The notes under the pieces are model-generated. The model was not told the origin of the DNA. It worked only from the letters and a program-made list of their open reading frames with translations, and did not search any database. From Azotobacter salinestris (GTDB lineage Bacteria > Pseudomonadota > Gammaproteobacteria > Pseudomonadales > Pseudomonadaceae), in NCBI RefSeq assembly GCF_009363155.1, contig NZ_CP045302.1, positions 1,859,001 through 1,923,000 on the forward strand: a stretch of 64,000 nt of DNA, in the 5' to 3' direction. Within the stretch, counting starts at the first letter, position 1; every line of letters begins with the position of its first letter. Positions 51,309 through 60,795 of this stretch are shown here, in pieces. A program made the translations under genes and the position numbers.

Positions 51309-51491
51309 GCGTCCGCTCATCCCTTGCGAGTACGGCAGTTGAACCTTGGCCAGGCCGGCCCCGCTGAATATATAGTTCATCCATTGCGCACACGCGTGGC
51401 TCATGGTCAGGACGCTTCCACCCGAAGTGCGGGCCAATGCCCCGGCCGGCGCGCTCGTCGACTCCTTCGCACAGAGGCGGTTCCCGGCAGC

Positions 51492-52310
51492 ATGACGCGC
51501 ATCCTGCACATCTCCGACACCCATTTCGGCACCGAACAGCCGCCGGTCATGGCGGCCCTGGAAGCGCACGTGCGCGAACGCGGCGCCGACCTGCTGGTGC
51601 TGTCGGGGGACATCACCCAGCGTGCCCGGCGCGACCAGTTCGACGCGGCGCAGGCCTTCGTCCGGCGCCTGGAGGACTGCGGCATCCCGCGAACCCTGGT
51701 GATCCCCGGCAACCACGACCTGCCGCTGTACAACCTGCTGTCGCGCTTCCTGTCCCCCTACGGCAACTACTGCCGGCACTTCGGCCGGGAGCTGGAGCCG
51801 GCCTTCGAGAACGACGAGCTGCTGGTCATCGGCCTGAACACCACCCATCCCTGGCGCCGCAAGGACGGCCGGGTGTCGAGCGAGCAGGTGCAGGCGGTCT
51901 GCGAGCGCCTGCGCCGCTGCGATCCGGACAAGCTGCGCATCGTCGTGGCCCATCAGCCGTTCGGCTCCATCGTGCCCGCGGACCTGAGCAACCTGCAGCA
52001 CGGCGCCCAGGAGGCGCTGACGCGCTGGGCCGAGGCCGGCCTGGACATCGTCATGGGCGGGCACATCCACCTGCCCTACGTGCTGCCGCTCAGCGGCCAG
52101 TACCCCGAGCTGGCGCGGGAGATCTGGACGGTGCAGGCGGGCACCGCCGTGTCGGCGCGGATCCGCGGCACCGCGCCGAACTCGTTCAACCGGCTGCATC
52201 TGAGCCAGCAGCCGGAGAAGCGGGTGGAGGTCGAGCGCTGGGACTACCAGACCCACAGCGGCCGCTTCGTGCCCGGCGGGCATTTCTACCTGAACTGGCC
52301 GGCCCGCTGA
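51492..52310 (+). CDS. calcineurin-like metallophosphoesterase
   Basis: A 272-residue binuclear-metal phosphoesterase: DTHFG (Asp/His), LSGDITQRARRDQF, PGNHDLPLY and MGGHIHLPYV supply the metal ligands. It resembles CpdA/YfcE-type or UDP-2,3-diacylglucosamine-pyrophosphatase-type enzymes, so the substrate may be a cyclic nucleotide, phospholipid headgroup or nucleotide lipid. Its context among glycolipid genes suggests lipid or sugar phosphate removal. It is divergent from the GT8-ELM1 gene over 183 bases. Confidence 0.85.
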   Translation: MTRILHISDTHFGTEQPPVMAALEAHVRERGADLLVLSGDITQRARRDQFDAAQAFVRRLEDCGIPRTLVIPGNHDLPLYNLLSRFLSPYGNYCRHFGRELEPAFENDELLVIGLNTTHPWRRKDGRVSSEQVQAVCERLRRCDPDKLRIVVAHQPFGSIVPADLSNLQHGAQEALTRWAEAGLDIVMGGHIHLPYVLPLSGQYPELAREIWTVQAGTAVSARIRGTAPNSFNRLHLSQQPEKRVEVERWDYQTHSGRFVPGGHFYLNWPAR

Positions 52311-52323
52311 GCCTGCGCTTCGC

Positions 52324-53385
52324 TCAGCGAGGCACGGCCAGCAGGTCCTCGAGGGCGGCGATCAGCTGCCGCTCCTCCCGCGCGCCGTCGGCGGGCGCCG
52401 CACTCGCCCCGTGCGAAGGCGGCCGGCGCTGCCCCAGCCTCTGCAGCTGGCGCTCGAGGGCGGCAGGCTCGGGACGGCTTTCCAGCAGGCGCCGCCGCGA
52501 GAACGGCCGCTTGGTCGAATAGCCCACCAGGAGCGGCAACAGCCGCTCGGCCTCGGCGAGGCCGGCCCCAGCGCCCGAGATCTGCCGCAACAGCCGGCAG
52601 GCGGCCTCCGCCAGCCGCGGCGAGGGTGCACTGCGCTTGCCGTTGAGCTCGTGCAGGAGCACCCCCAAGTGCAGCGCCGCCGAGACGGCGGAATCGGCGT
52701 CCAGGCACATCTGCCCGCAGTCGATCACCCGCAGCGGCGCCCGCGCATCGGGCGCGACCATGAGGTTGGCCGGATGCAGGTCGAGATGGCTGATGCCGGC
52801 CTCGCGCAGCGCCGTCAGCACGTCCAGCGCCTGCCAGAGCAGCGCCCGGCGGCGCGCGGCATCCTGCTCGTGCTGCCGCCAGGCGGTGCCGAACGGCTGC
52901 CAGCCGGCCAGATACTCCTGCAGCAGCACCTGCCGTACCGGCAGGCCGCAGCGGAAGTACTCGCCGAAGGCCAGGGTCCTGACCCCGTGCCGGGTGCGCT
53001 CGGCCAGCGCCAGGTTGTGCGCCAGCTCGGCGGTCCCGTGACTGACGCCCAGCAGCGGGCCGCTGCAACCAAGCAGCGCGCCGAGGCGCTTGCGCGGGCC
53101 CAGGGCCATCTGCTTGACGAAATAGCCGGGCGCCTCCGGCCGTTCCGGCGGTACCAGCCGGTAGATGCGCCGCGCCTTCCCGGCCTTCTCGCGCAGCAGC
53201 GCCATCCCGGCCGCCTCGCCCGTCGCCAGGTAGTGGTCGACGATCCGGGCCGCCGCCTGCGCCTCCGCGTCGGCCAGCCACCAGCGCCAGCCCGAGCCGG
53301 ACAGGGCCAGCGGACCGACGAACCGGGCGCTGAGAAACCCGGGCCTCGGCCAGCCCGTGCCAAAACCCGCTGCACGAAGGCTCAT
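52324..53385 (-). CDS. InaA/Kdo-kinase-type lipopolysaccharide kinase
   Basis: A 353-residue protein-kinase-like fold. It has a Lys in GYFVKQMALG, the catalytic loop HLDLHPANLMV and the metal-binding Asp in RVIDCGQMC, matching the WaaP/InaA/KdkA group that phosphorylates sugars of LPS core. It could phosphorylate LPS core or another surface glycolipid. Convergent with the metallophosphoesterase (13 bases between stops) and divergent from the GT2 gene (136 bases). Confidence 0.83.
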   Translation of the reverse strand: MSLRAAGFGTGWPRPGFLSARFVGPLALSGSGWRWWLADAEAQAAARIVDHYLATGEAAGMALLREKAGKARRIYRLVPPERPEAPGYFVKQMALGPRKRLGALLGCSGPLLGVSHGTAELAHNLALAERTRHGVRTLAFGEYFRCGLPVRQVLLQEYLAGWQPFGTAWRQHEQDAARRRALLWQALDVLTALREAGISHLDLHPANLMVAPDARAPLRVIDCGQMCLDADSAVSAALHLGVLLHELNGKRSAPSPRLAEAACRLLRQISGAGAGLAEAERLLPLLVGYSTKRPFSRRRLLESRPEPAALERQLQRLGQRRPPSHGASAAPADGAREERQLIAALEDLLAVPR

Positions 53386-53521
53386 CCGCTCGCTCCCGCT
53401 GCCATGGACCCGATTGAGAATAAGCTGCCCGGGGCCATCCTGCCGGCCCGTTGCACTACGCTGAGGATGTTCGCAGCGTCAGGCGCTTCGGCAGCAGCGC
53501 CCTTGCCCGGGAAATCTCGCC

Positions 53522-54544
53522 ATGACTCGACCACCGCGCGTGACGGTCTTCATTCCGGTCCACAACCGGCAGCATTACATCTCCACCGCCGTCGACAGCG
53601 TGCTGGCGCAGACCTTCGGGGACTTCGAGCTGCTGGTCGTCGACGACGGCTCGACCGACGCCACCCTCGAGGTGCTGTCGCGCTACCGCGACCCGCGCCT
53701 GCGCGTGGAATGCAATCCGCGCAACCTGGGCATTCCGGCGACGCGCAACCGCGGCCTGGAGCTGGCGCGCGGCAAGTACATCGCCCTGCTCGACAGCGAC
53801 GACAAGGCCTGGCCGACCCGCCTCGCCCGCCAGGTCGAGGCCCTCGACCGTCATCCCGAGCTGGCCCAGATCGGCAGCGCCTGCGACTTCATGGATGCCG
53901 ACGGCCGGCGCCTGAAGAAAGTCCGCCGCCAGCCGCTCGATCCCGACGAGGTGGCCGCCAGCCTGGCGTTCTACTGCGCCCTGACCAACCGCACCATCAT
54001 GGCGCGCACCGCCGTCCTGCGCGCGCATGGCTACCGCGAGGACTTCCCGCGCTGCCAGGACTACGAGCTGCACCAGCGCCTGTCGCGGACGCAGCGGATG
54101 GCCAATCTGGGCGAGGTGCTGGTCTGCGGGCGCGAGCACGACGGCCGCTTCACCAAACAGACCGACACCCTGGGCCGCGAGCGCAAGCGCGAGATCTGCC
54201 GCCGTGCGCTGGGCGAGCTGGGCATCGAGCCGAGCGAGGACGACCTCGACCGCCACTATGCCCTGGCGCGCCCCCGGCGGCTCGGCGCCGCCCTGGACGA
54301 GGACTATCTCGACTGGGCCGACCGCTGGCTGGCCCGGCTCGAGGCCGCCAACCGGCGCACGCGGCGCCATGCGCCCGAAGCGCTCCTGCGCGTCATGACC
54401 GAGCGCTGGGTGCAGCTGTGCTGGCAGGCGCGCCGGCCGCTCGGCCCCAACGCCTGCCTGCGCCTGCTGCGCTCGCCGCTGGCCCGCCGCCTGCCTTCGG
54501 CATTGCTGCGCTTCCTGCGCACGCCCCGCCCGCTGGCCGGCTGA
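53522..54544 (+). CDS. family 2 glycosyltransferase
   Basis: A 340-residue GT-A enzyme. VTVFIPVHNRQHYISTAVDS, LLVVDDGSTDAT and IALLDSDDKAWPTRLARQVE show the nucleotide-sugar-binding half, with Asp-x-Asp for the metal. The acceptor half is helical and unassigned. It transfers a sugar, probably onto LPS or another surface glycan. Good start at 53522. The next gene, an oxygenase, follows after 36 bases in the same direction. Confidence 0.9.
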   Translation: MTRPPRVTVFIPVHNRQHYISTAVDSVLAQTFGDFELLVVDDGSTDATLEVLSRYRDPRLRVECNPRNLGIPATRNRGLELARGKYIALLDSDDKAWPTRLARQVEALDRHPELAQIGSACDFMDADGRRLKKVRRQPLDPDEVAASLAFYCALTNRTIMARTAVLRAHGYREDFPRCQDYELHQRLSRTQRMANLGEVLVCGREHDGRFTKQTDTLGRERKREICRRALGELGIEPSEDDLDRHYALARPRRLGAALDEDYLDWADRWLARLEAANRRTRRHAPEALLRVMTERWVQLCWQARRPLGPNACLRLLRSPLARRLPSALLRFLRTPRPLAG

Positions 54545-54580
54545 GTCCCTCCTCCCACCACGCGCCAGAAGGAGCACGAC

Positions 54581-55297
54581 ATGCGCTATCTGGATCTCGA
54601 GGCCCTGGAGCGCATGGACGCCCGGGCATTCCAGCGGCAGCAACCCTATCCCTGGGCCAATCCGGCCGGCCTGCTGACCGCCGAGGGCTATGCGGCGCTG
54701 CGCGACAGCCTGCCCCCGGTGGAAAGCTTCACGGCGGTCTTCGGCAAGGCGCGCCGCCACGGCCAGCAGTCCCATGACCGCCTGGCGCTGGAGTATTCGC
54801 CCGGACTCGCGCTCTCGCCGCACTGGCAGGCCTTCGTGGACGAGCTGAGCGGCCCGCACTACCGGCAGTTCATGACCCGCATGCTGGGCACCCGCGCCTT
54901 CCGGCTGCGCTTTCACTGGCACTACACGCCGGCGCGCTGCTCGGTCTCGCCGCACTGCGACGCCCGCGAAAAGCTCGGATCGCACATCTTCTACTTCAAC
55001 ACCGAGGACGACTGGCGGGCCGAATGGGGCGGGCAGACCCTGGTGCTCGACGACGGCGGCCGCTTCGACAGCAGGAGCGCGCCGGCCTTCGAGGACTTCG
55101 AGCGCATCATCGAGTCCCGGGCGCTGGGCAATTACAGCCTGCTGTTCCGCCGGCGCGGCAACTCCTGGCACGGGGTGCGCGAGCTGAGCTGCCCGCCGGG
55201 CCACTACCGCAAGGTCTTCATCGTGGTCATCGACGAGCGCCAACCGCTCCGCCAGCTGTCCCGGCGGATCAAGGGGCTGTTCGGGCGTGCCGCCTGA
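54581..55297 (+). CDS. 2-oxoglutarate/Fe(II) oxygenase of P4H-like fold
   Basis: A 238-residue enzyme. The iron triad is HCD (SVSPHCDAREK) with the distal His in NSWHGVREL, and Arg in HYRKVFIVV binds 2-oxoglutarate. Related proteins occur with glycosyltransferases in LPS or capsule loci, where they may hydroxylate a sugar, lipid or amino acid group. It follows the GT2 gene with a good ribosome binding site (aaggagc). Confidence 0.82.
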   Translation: MRYLDLEALERMDARAFQRQQPYPWANPAGLLTAEGYAALRDSLPPVESFTAVFGKARRHGQQSHDRLALEYSPGLALSPHWQAFVDELSGPHYRQFMTRMLGTRAFRLRFHWHYTPARCSVSPHCDAREKLGSHIFYFNTEDDWRAEWGGQTLVLDDGGRFDSRSAPAFEDFERIIESRALGNYSLLFRRRGNSWHGVRELSCPPGHYRKVFIVVIDERQPLRQLSRRIKGLFGRAA

Positions 55298-55306
55298 GAG
55301 CCGGCC

Positions 55307-56899
55307 TCAGACGCTCGCCGCCTGCCCCGCCCCGAAGATCCGGTAGCAGGCCTTGCCTGCGTGCTTGGCCTCGTACATGGCGTGATCGGCCTCGCGGATC
55401 AGGCTGTTGGCATCGCTGTGCTCGCCGGCGAAGGCCACGCCGATGCTCGCCGAGACAGCGATGGGGGATTGTCCGCCGCCCAATGCCATGGGCCGGCTCA
55501 CCTGCTCGATCAGCCGCTTCAGGATGCCGTCGAGGATGGTCCCATCGTTCACCCCCGGCAGCACCAGCACGAACTCGTCGCCGCCGAAGCGGGCGAGCGT
55601 GTCGGAGGGGCGCAGCACGGCCTGCATGCGCTGCGCGACCTCCTTGAGGAGCAGGTCGCCGGTCTGATGGCCGAAGCGGTCGTTGACCGCCTTGAAACCG
55701 TCCAGATCGAGCACGCAGACCGCCAGCCGGCCGCCCTGCCGGCGCTGCTGACCGAAGGCCATGTGGATGCGGTCGAACAGCAGCCGGCGGTTGGGCAGGC
55801 CGGTCAGGGCGTCGTAGTAGACCAGGCCGTCGAGCTCCCTCTGCCGGCTCAGCAGCTCGCGGTTGAGCCGCGCCAGGGCGATGGCGCCGCGCCAGGAGCG
55901 GTCGAGAAAGAGCAGCAGGACCAGGGTCAGTGCCAGCAGCGACAGCATCAGCAGCAGGGGCAGGACACTGACCGACAGGCCGCCGAGGCCTTGCGGGGCG
56001 ACGAACTCGATGAGCCACTCCCGGCCGGGAATGCTCAGCCGGCCCTGGACCACAGCATCTCCGGGCTCGCGGGGCACCGCGCCGCGCGGGTGGATGGCCA
56101 GCGGCTGCCCGTTCTCCAGGTCGTAGAGACGCACGGCCACCCGCTGCTGCCCGAACGACAGGCTCCTGAGCAGTACGGTGGGCTGCAGCATCAGGATCAG
56201 ATGGCCCGCAAGGGCCTGCCAGCGCTGCCCGTCGCTCACCACCGGCATGCCCTTGCGATACAGCGGCTGATAGATGGCGACCGCCGGCGGCCCGTCCGGG
56301 TCCTGCAGCAGCGAGAAGACCGGGGTGGTCCGCTGCAGGCCCAGGCGGGCCGAGGCGAGCGCCACCTCCCGGTTGTGGGGGCGCGTCAGGATGTCGAGCC
56401 CGAGCCCCCGGCGGTTCGCCTCGAGCGGCTCGATGTACCAGATCGGCAGATACTCCTCGCGCGCGGGCGCCGGCACCGGGAGCCGGCCATCGGCGCTCAC
56501 GTCGAAGATGCCGAGCGGGCGCTCCTGCAGGGACAACAGCTTCCACTCGAATGTGGCGCGCTGGTCATGGGCGATCTTCGGCGCCCAGTGCATGGCCAGG
56601 ATTTCCGGGTAATTCGGCAGCACCTCCCGGGCGAAGCGGGCAAACTCCTCGCGTTCCACCGTCTCGGCCGCCATGAACAGGCCGCGAAAGGCCATCAGGA
56701 CCTGCGGCGAATGGTCCAGCAAATTCTGGACACTGCGGAGCTGGACGTGCGCCAGGCGCTGGAACTCGGCGGCCTGCACGCGCCGCTCCAGCGCGGAGCT
56801 GTACAGGTAGGCGATCACCGAGATCAGCCCGCCGAGTCCTCCCACCGCCAGCAATCTGGCCCAATGCCCGCGCCGTGCGCGTCGATCCGCCCCCATCAT
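55307..56899 (-). CDS. CHASE-domain diguanylate cyclase
   Basis: A 530-residue membrane sensor. An N-terminal helix (about 13-33) and a second helix near 305-330 enclose a periplasmic CHASE domain (MAFRGLFMAAETVEREEF, then ILAMHWAPKIAHDQRA). The cytoplasmic GGDEF domain (about 365-525) has an intact active site LARFGGDEF and an inhibitory RxxD site (RPSD) exactly five residues before it. It makes cyclic di-GMP in response to an unknown external ligand. It is convergent with the oxygenase gene, 9 bases between stops. Confidence 0.92.
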   Translation of the reverse strand: MMGADRRARRGHWARLLAVGGLGGLISVIAYLYSSALERRVQAAEFQRLAHVQLRSVQNLLDHSPQVLMAFRGLFMAAETVEREEFARFAREVLPNYPEILAMHWAPKIAHDQRATFEWKLLSLQERPLGIFDVSADGRLPVPAPAREEYLPIWYIEPLEANRRGLGLDILTRPHNREVALASARLGLQRTTPVFSLLQDPDGPPAVAIYQPLYRKGMPVVSDGQRWQALAGHLILMLQPTVLLRSLSFGQQRVAVRLYDLENGQPLAIHPRGAVPREPGDAVVQGRLSIPGREWLIEFVAPQGLGGLSVSVLPLLLMLSLLALTLVLLLFLDRSWRGAIALARLNRELLSRQRELDGLVYYDALTGLPNRRLLFDRIHMAFGQQRRQGGRLAVCVLDLDGFKAVNDRFGHQTGDLLLKEVAQRMQAVLRPSDTLARFGGDEFVLVLPGVNDGTILDGILKRLIEQVSRPMALGGGQSPIAVSASIGVAFAGEHSDANSLIREADHAMYEAKHAGKACYRIFGAGQAASV

Positions 56900-57057
56900 T
56901 CATGCCTTCGCCTGGAGCCGCTACCCTTCAAGGCTGTGAATTATATGGGTGAATGCCTGCCTGCACCGCTCGCCGATCGCATTAGGCACGAGGATATCCG
57001 ACCTGCACACGGCCCAACCTGCCCGGGCCGGGGACGCAAAAGGATAAGCGGGCCCCC

Positions 57058-58209
57058 TCAGGTGTAGTTCGCCGGATCGGGCGCCTCGTCCTTGAGCGCC
57101 CAGCGGCCGAGCATGTTCAGCTTGTAGTCGATCGGGTCGTGCAGGGTGTGGGTGCGCACGTTGCGCCAGTAGCGGTCGAAGCCGAGCGAGGCGCGGGTGC
57201 CGCGGGCGCCGACCACCTCGAACAGCTCCTGGCTGGCGAACAGCCCGGCGCGATGGGCCAGCACCTTGGCCTCGGCCACCGCGACCGCCACCCGGGCGCG
57301 CTCCGCGGCGGTCAACGCGGGCCCGCGGGAAAACGCCCGGTCGATCAGCTCGGCGGCGCGCTCGGCCAGGGCGCGGCCGGCGGCGATCTGCACGTGCATC
57401 TCGCCGAAGCGGTTCTGGGTGAAGGGATCGTCCACCGCCTGTGCGGCCGGCGAGGTCAGCCAGGGCCGCGCCTGGCCGTGGGCGTAGTCGCGGGCCTCGG
57501 CGAAGGCGCCCTCGGCGATGCCCAGGTAGAGGTTGGTCAGCACCAGCTGGCCGAAGCAGTTGCGCAGGGTGTGGAAGGCGCTCGGCGTGGCGTCCGCCGG
57601 GCGCAGCACATCGCGCGCCTCCAGCGGCACCCGGGTGAAGCGGATCGAGTTGCTGTCGGTCTGGCGCTGACCGATGGGCTCCCAGTCGTCGAGCACCTGC
57701 ACGCCGGAATGCTCGGTGGAAACCACCCCGAGCAGCGGCTGGGCGTGCTCGCCGAGCACCGCCGAGAGGGTCATGAAGTGCGCGCCGACGGTGCCCGAGC
57801 AGAAGGACTTGGTGCCGTCGAGCAGAAAGCCGCCGGCCGTGGGTTCGGCGACCAGGCGGCGGTCCAGCGGGTTCATGCCGTTGCCCCACCAGCACTGGTG
57901 CTCGGCGGTGTGGCCGAGCAGACGCGTCTGCTGCTCCTCGCTGCCGTAGATCAGCACGGTGGCGACCTGCAGCTGGTGGAAGGCCAGGATGTGGGCCAGG
58001 GAGCTGTCGACGGCGGCCAGCCGGCGCACCAGGGCGAAGATCTCCTGCCAGTTGCGCTCCAGGCCGCCCAGGGCGCGGGGAATGGCCAGCAGCAGCAGGC
58101 CGGCGTCGCGCAGCAGCGCCTTCTCCGCGGCGGCATGGCCGCCCCGGGCATCGCGCTCGACGGCGCTGGCCTTGATGTGTTCGAACAGGGTGTGCAGATC
58201 GTGGGACAT
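57058..58209 (-). CDS. acyl-CoA-dehydrogenase-fold flavin monooxygenase (SfnC/DszC-like)
   Basis: A 383-residue protein of the acyl-CoA dehydrogenase superfamily, in the branch of reduced-flavin-dependent monooxygenases such as SfnC and DszC. Typical stretches are CWWGNGMNPLDRRLVAEP, GFLLDGTKSFCSGTVGAHF and EVVGARGTRASLGFDRYWRNVRTHTLHDP. It is the last gene of an uptake operon for a sulfur compound, so it likely oxidises an organosulfur substrate to release sulfur. The open frame extends upstream, but MSHDLHTLFEHIK is the family-like start. Confidence 0.85.
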   Translation of the reverse strand: MSHDLHTLFEHIKASAVERDARGGHAAAEKALLRDAGLLLLAIPRALGGLERNWQEIFALVRRLAAVDSSLAHILAFHQLQVATVLIYGSEEQQTRLLGHTAEHQCWWGNGMNPLDRRLVAEPTAGGFLLDGTKSFCSGTVGAHFMTLSAVLGEHAQPLLGVVSTEHSGVQVLDDWEPIGQRQTDSNSIRFTRVPLEARDVLRPADATPSAFHTLRNCFGQLVLTNLYLGIAEGAFAEARDYAHGQARPWLTSPAAQAVDDPFTQNRFGEMHVQIAAGRALAERAAELIDRAFSRGPALTAAERARVAVAVAEAKVLAHRAGLFASQELFEVVGARGTRASLGFDRYWRNVRTHTLHDPIDYKLNMLGRWALKDEAPDPANYT

Positions 58210-58235
58210 GTCGGTCAATCGGTCGTGTGGAAAAT

Positions 58236-59144
58236 TCAGTGGCAGATCAGCCCTTGCTCGAGCTTCAGCACGTCGAAGGCCAGCTCGCCGGTGCGCTGTG
58301 CCAGCACGGCGTCCAGCGCGCCACGGCGCTGCCAGTCGCCCAGGACCGCGGCGAGCCAGGCCTGCGCCTGCGGCTCGGCGTCCGCCAGGCGCACGTGGCC
58401 ACTGGCCGGCGCCTGCAACTCGAATGGCAGGCGCCGGTAGAAACGCCAGTCGGGCTGCTGCAGCAGCCAGTCGACCAGGCTGCGCGCCTCGACCAGCGCC
58501 TGGCACTCGCCGGCCATGAAGGCGGCGATGGCGTGGACCGCCGAGGGATACTCGCGCAGCCGGGCGCCGTGGCGCTCCGCCAGCGGACGGCGGTACGGGC
58601 TGCCTTCGGCCAGGCACAGGCTGCGGCCGCGCAGGCCCTCGCCAGCGTGGATGTCGAGCCCGCGCAGGACGACCAGCGCGCCCTCCCCCTGCCGCCTCGA
58701 CGGCGGGATTGCCGCGCCACTGTCCGCGGCGGCGCCGGCGACCAGCAGGTCGACCCGCCCTTCGCGCAGCGCGGCCTCGCGCCGCTCGGGCGAAAGGCCG
58801 AGGGTTTCCACCGGCACCCCCAGATAATCGCCGAGGGCCCGCGCCAGGGCCGCATCGAAGGGATCGGGCTCGGCCACCACGGGCAGGCCGGGCAGCGCCG
58901 GACGCGGATAGGCGCGCACGCCGACGATCAGCCGGCCGCGCGCCCTGGCCTGCTCGAAGTATGGGCCGGGCGACAGTCGATCGGGATGCGCCGTGTCCTC
59001 GCGCCCGGCCACACCGAAGCCGGCGAGCAGCACCGCCAGCAGCAGGAGTGCCATGCCAGGCCAGAGCCCCGGGCGCCGCGCCGGCAGCGTCTCGCGCAGC
59101 GGGCGAAGCTCGCCGAGCCAGGCCGGCACCAGCGCGTCAGGCAT
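58236..59144 (-). CDS. family 3 substrate-binding protein with N-terminal anchor
   Basis: A 302-residue protein with a hydrophobic segment at about residues 30-47 (GMALLLLAVLLAGFGVAG), an unusually late position. A periplasmic type-2 binding domain follows (ARARGRLIVGVRAYPRP, FDAALARALGDYLGVPVETL, ALREGRVDLLVAGAAAD). It could be a membrane-tethered second binding protein of the ABC system. Start overlaps the permease stop by 8 bases. Having two binding proteins of different families in one operon is unusual. Confidence 0.82.
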   Translation of the reverse strand: MPDALVPAWLGELRPLRETLPARRPGLWPGMALLLLAVLLAGFGVAGREDTAHPDRLSPGPYFEQARARGRLIVGVRAYPRPALPGLPVVAEPDPFDAALARALGDYLGVPVETLGLSPERREAALREGRVDLLVAGAAADSGAAIPPSRRQGEGALVVLRGLDIHAGEGLRGRSLCLAEGSPYRRPLAERHGARLREYPSAVHAIAAFMAGECQALVEARSLVDWLLQQPDWRFYRRLPFELQAPASGHVRLADAEPQAQAWLAAVLGDWQRRGALDAVLAQRTGELAFDVLKLEQGLICH

Positions 59145-59916
59145 TGTGGGTCAGCCCCTTGCGCCAGCGGGTGAGGCGCCGCTCGATCAGGGCGAGCACG
59201 ACGTTGAGCAGCAGCCCCACCAGCGCCAGCAGCAGGATCCCGGCGTACATGCTCGGCACCTGGAAGACTTCCTGGGAGTTGAGGGTGAGGAAGCCCAGTC
59301 CGGAATGCGCGCCGATCATCTCGGCGGCCACCAGCGCGGTGACGCAGTAGGCGCCGGCCAGACGGATGCCGGTGAAGATCGACGGCGCGGCGGCCGGCAG
59401 CACCACCTTGCAGAACAGGAAAGCCTGCGAGGCGCCCATCGAGCGGGCCGAGTCGATCAGCAGCCGGTCCACCTGCTTCACCCCGCTGATGGTGCTGAGC
59501 AGGATCGGCCAGAACGACGCCCAGAAGATGATCGCCACCTTGGACGACTCGCCGATGCCGAAGAACAGGATGAACACCGGGAACAGCGCCAGCGCCGAGG
59601 TCTGCCGGAACAGTTGCAGCAGCGGATCGACCAGCGCCTCGAGACGCCTGAAGCCACCCATCAGCAGGCCGAGGCCCACTCCGCTGGCGGTCGCCAGCAG
59701 CAGGCCGGACAGCGAGCGGTAGAGGCTGGCCTCGAGGTGCTTGAGCAACAGGCCCGACGCGGCCAGCTCCGCGATGGCCTGCAGGACCGCCGAGGGCGGG
59801 CTGAGATAGGCCGCACTGACCAGGCCGCTACGCGGCAGCAGCTCCCAGAGCAGGACGAAGACGAGAATGCCCAGGCTGCGCTGGAACAGGCTGGAGAGCT
59901 TGCCGTAAAAATTCAT
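59137..59916 (-). CDS. ABC transporter permease (SsuC/TauC type)
   Basis: A 259-residue inner-membrane protein with about six helices and the BPD-transporter loop LIDSARSMGASQAFLFCKVVLPAAAPSIFTG by segments DSARSMGAS and VVLPAAAPSIFTG. It forms the channel for the ATPase encoded 9 bases upstream. Family members import sulfonates, taurine or other organic sulfur and nitrogen compounds. Confidence 0.9.
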   Translation of the reverse strand: MNFYGKLSSLFQRSLGILVFVLLWELLPRSGLVSAAYLSPPSAVLQAIAELAASGLLLKHLEASLYRSLSGLLLATASGVGLGLLMGGFRRLEALVDPLLQLFRQTSALALFPVFILFFGIGESSKVAIIFWASFWPILLSTISGVKQVDRLLIDSARSMGASQAFLFCKVVLPAAAPSIFTGIRLAGAYCVTALVAAEMIGAHSGLGFLTLNSQEVFQVPSMYAGILLLALVGLLLNVVLALIERRLTRWRKGLTHNA

Positions 59917-59925
59917 GGCGCCTCC

Positions 59926-60795
59926 CTATCCCTTGGCCAGTTGCCGACCGGCCTGCGCGCTCGCCGGCCAGTCGGCCGCACGCACGGAGGTCGGCGCCGG
60001 CACCGGGGCCGTGGCGAAGCGCACCTCGTCCTTGAGCACCTCCCAGGCACGCTGGCGCAGGTGCACGAAATCCTCGGAGTTGCGCAGCTCGGCGAGCCGC
60101 GGGCGCGGCAGCGACACCTCGATGATTTCCTTGACCCGTCCCGGCCGGTGGGTCATCACCGCGATGCGGTCGGACAGGAAGATCGCCTCGTCGAGGCTGT
60201 GGGTGATGAACACGATGGTCTTCTTGTGGGCGTCCCAGATGCGCAGCAGTTCGCCCTGGAGGATCTCGCGGGTCTGGGCGTCCAGGGCGGCGAAAGGCTC
60301 GTCCATGAGCAGGACCTCGGGCTCGTAGACCAGCGCGCGGGCGATGGCCACACGCTGGCGCATGCCGCCGGAAATCTCGTGGGGATAGCGCGCGCCGAAG
60401 CCGCTCAGGCCCACCAGCTCCAGGTACTCGCGGGCCCGCTCGCGGCGCTCGGCCTTGCCGACGCCGCGGATCTCCAGACCCACCTCGATGTTTTCCAGCA
60501 CGGTGCGCCAGGGAAACAGGGCATAGCCCTGGAACACCACGCCCTGCCGGGCATTGATGCCCTCCAGGGGCTGCCCGTCGATCAACAGGCTGCCGCCGCT
60601 CTTCTGCGCCAGCCCGGCGAGGATGCTCAGGAAGGTCGACTTGCCGCAGCCGGAGGGGCCGAGCACCGAGAGGAACTCGCCGGCGCGCACTTCCAGGTCG
60701 AAGTGCTCCAGGGCGACGATCCGTTCGGCCCGGCCACCCTCGTCCCGGGCGGTGAACTCCATGCGCAGGTCGCGCGCGGCTATGCGGCTGCTCAC
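59926..60795 (-). CDS. ABC transporter ATPase (SsuB/TauB type)
   Basis: A 289-residue ATPase with Walker A GPSGCGKST, Q-loop VFQGYALFPW, signature ISGGMRQRVAIA, Walker B VLLMDEPF and switch His in FITHSLDEA. It energises import by the permease and binding protein around it. The start overlaps the binding-protein stop (60792-60795). The C-terminal extension (VPAPTSVRAADWPASAQ) is longer than usual and unassigned. Confidence 0.93.
   Translation of the reverse strand: MSSRIAARDLRMEFTARDEGGRAERIVALEHFDLEVRAGEFLSVLGPSGCGKSTFLSILAGLAQKSGGSLLIDGQPLEGINARQGVVFQGYALFPWRTVLENIEVGLEIRGVGKAERRERAREYLELVGLSGFGARYPHEISGGMRQRVAIARALVYEPEVLLMDEPFAALDAQTREILQGELLRIWDAHKKTIVFITHSLDEAIFLSDRIAVMTHRPGRVKEIIEVSLPRPRLAELRNSEDFVHLRQRAWEVLKDEVRFATAPVPAPTSVRAADWPASAQAGRQLAKG

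Noticed and set aside
48783..51491. Upstream part of a plus-strand open frame leading into the metallophosphoesterase
   Set aside because: Antisense to the GT8-ELM1 gene; the phosphoesterase family begins at MTRILHISDTHF (51492), and the earlier part has shadow composition.
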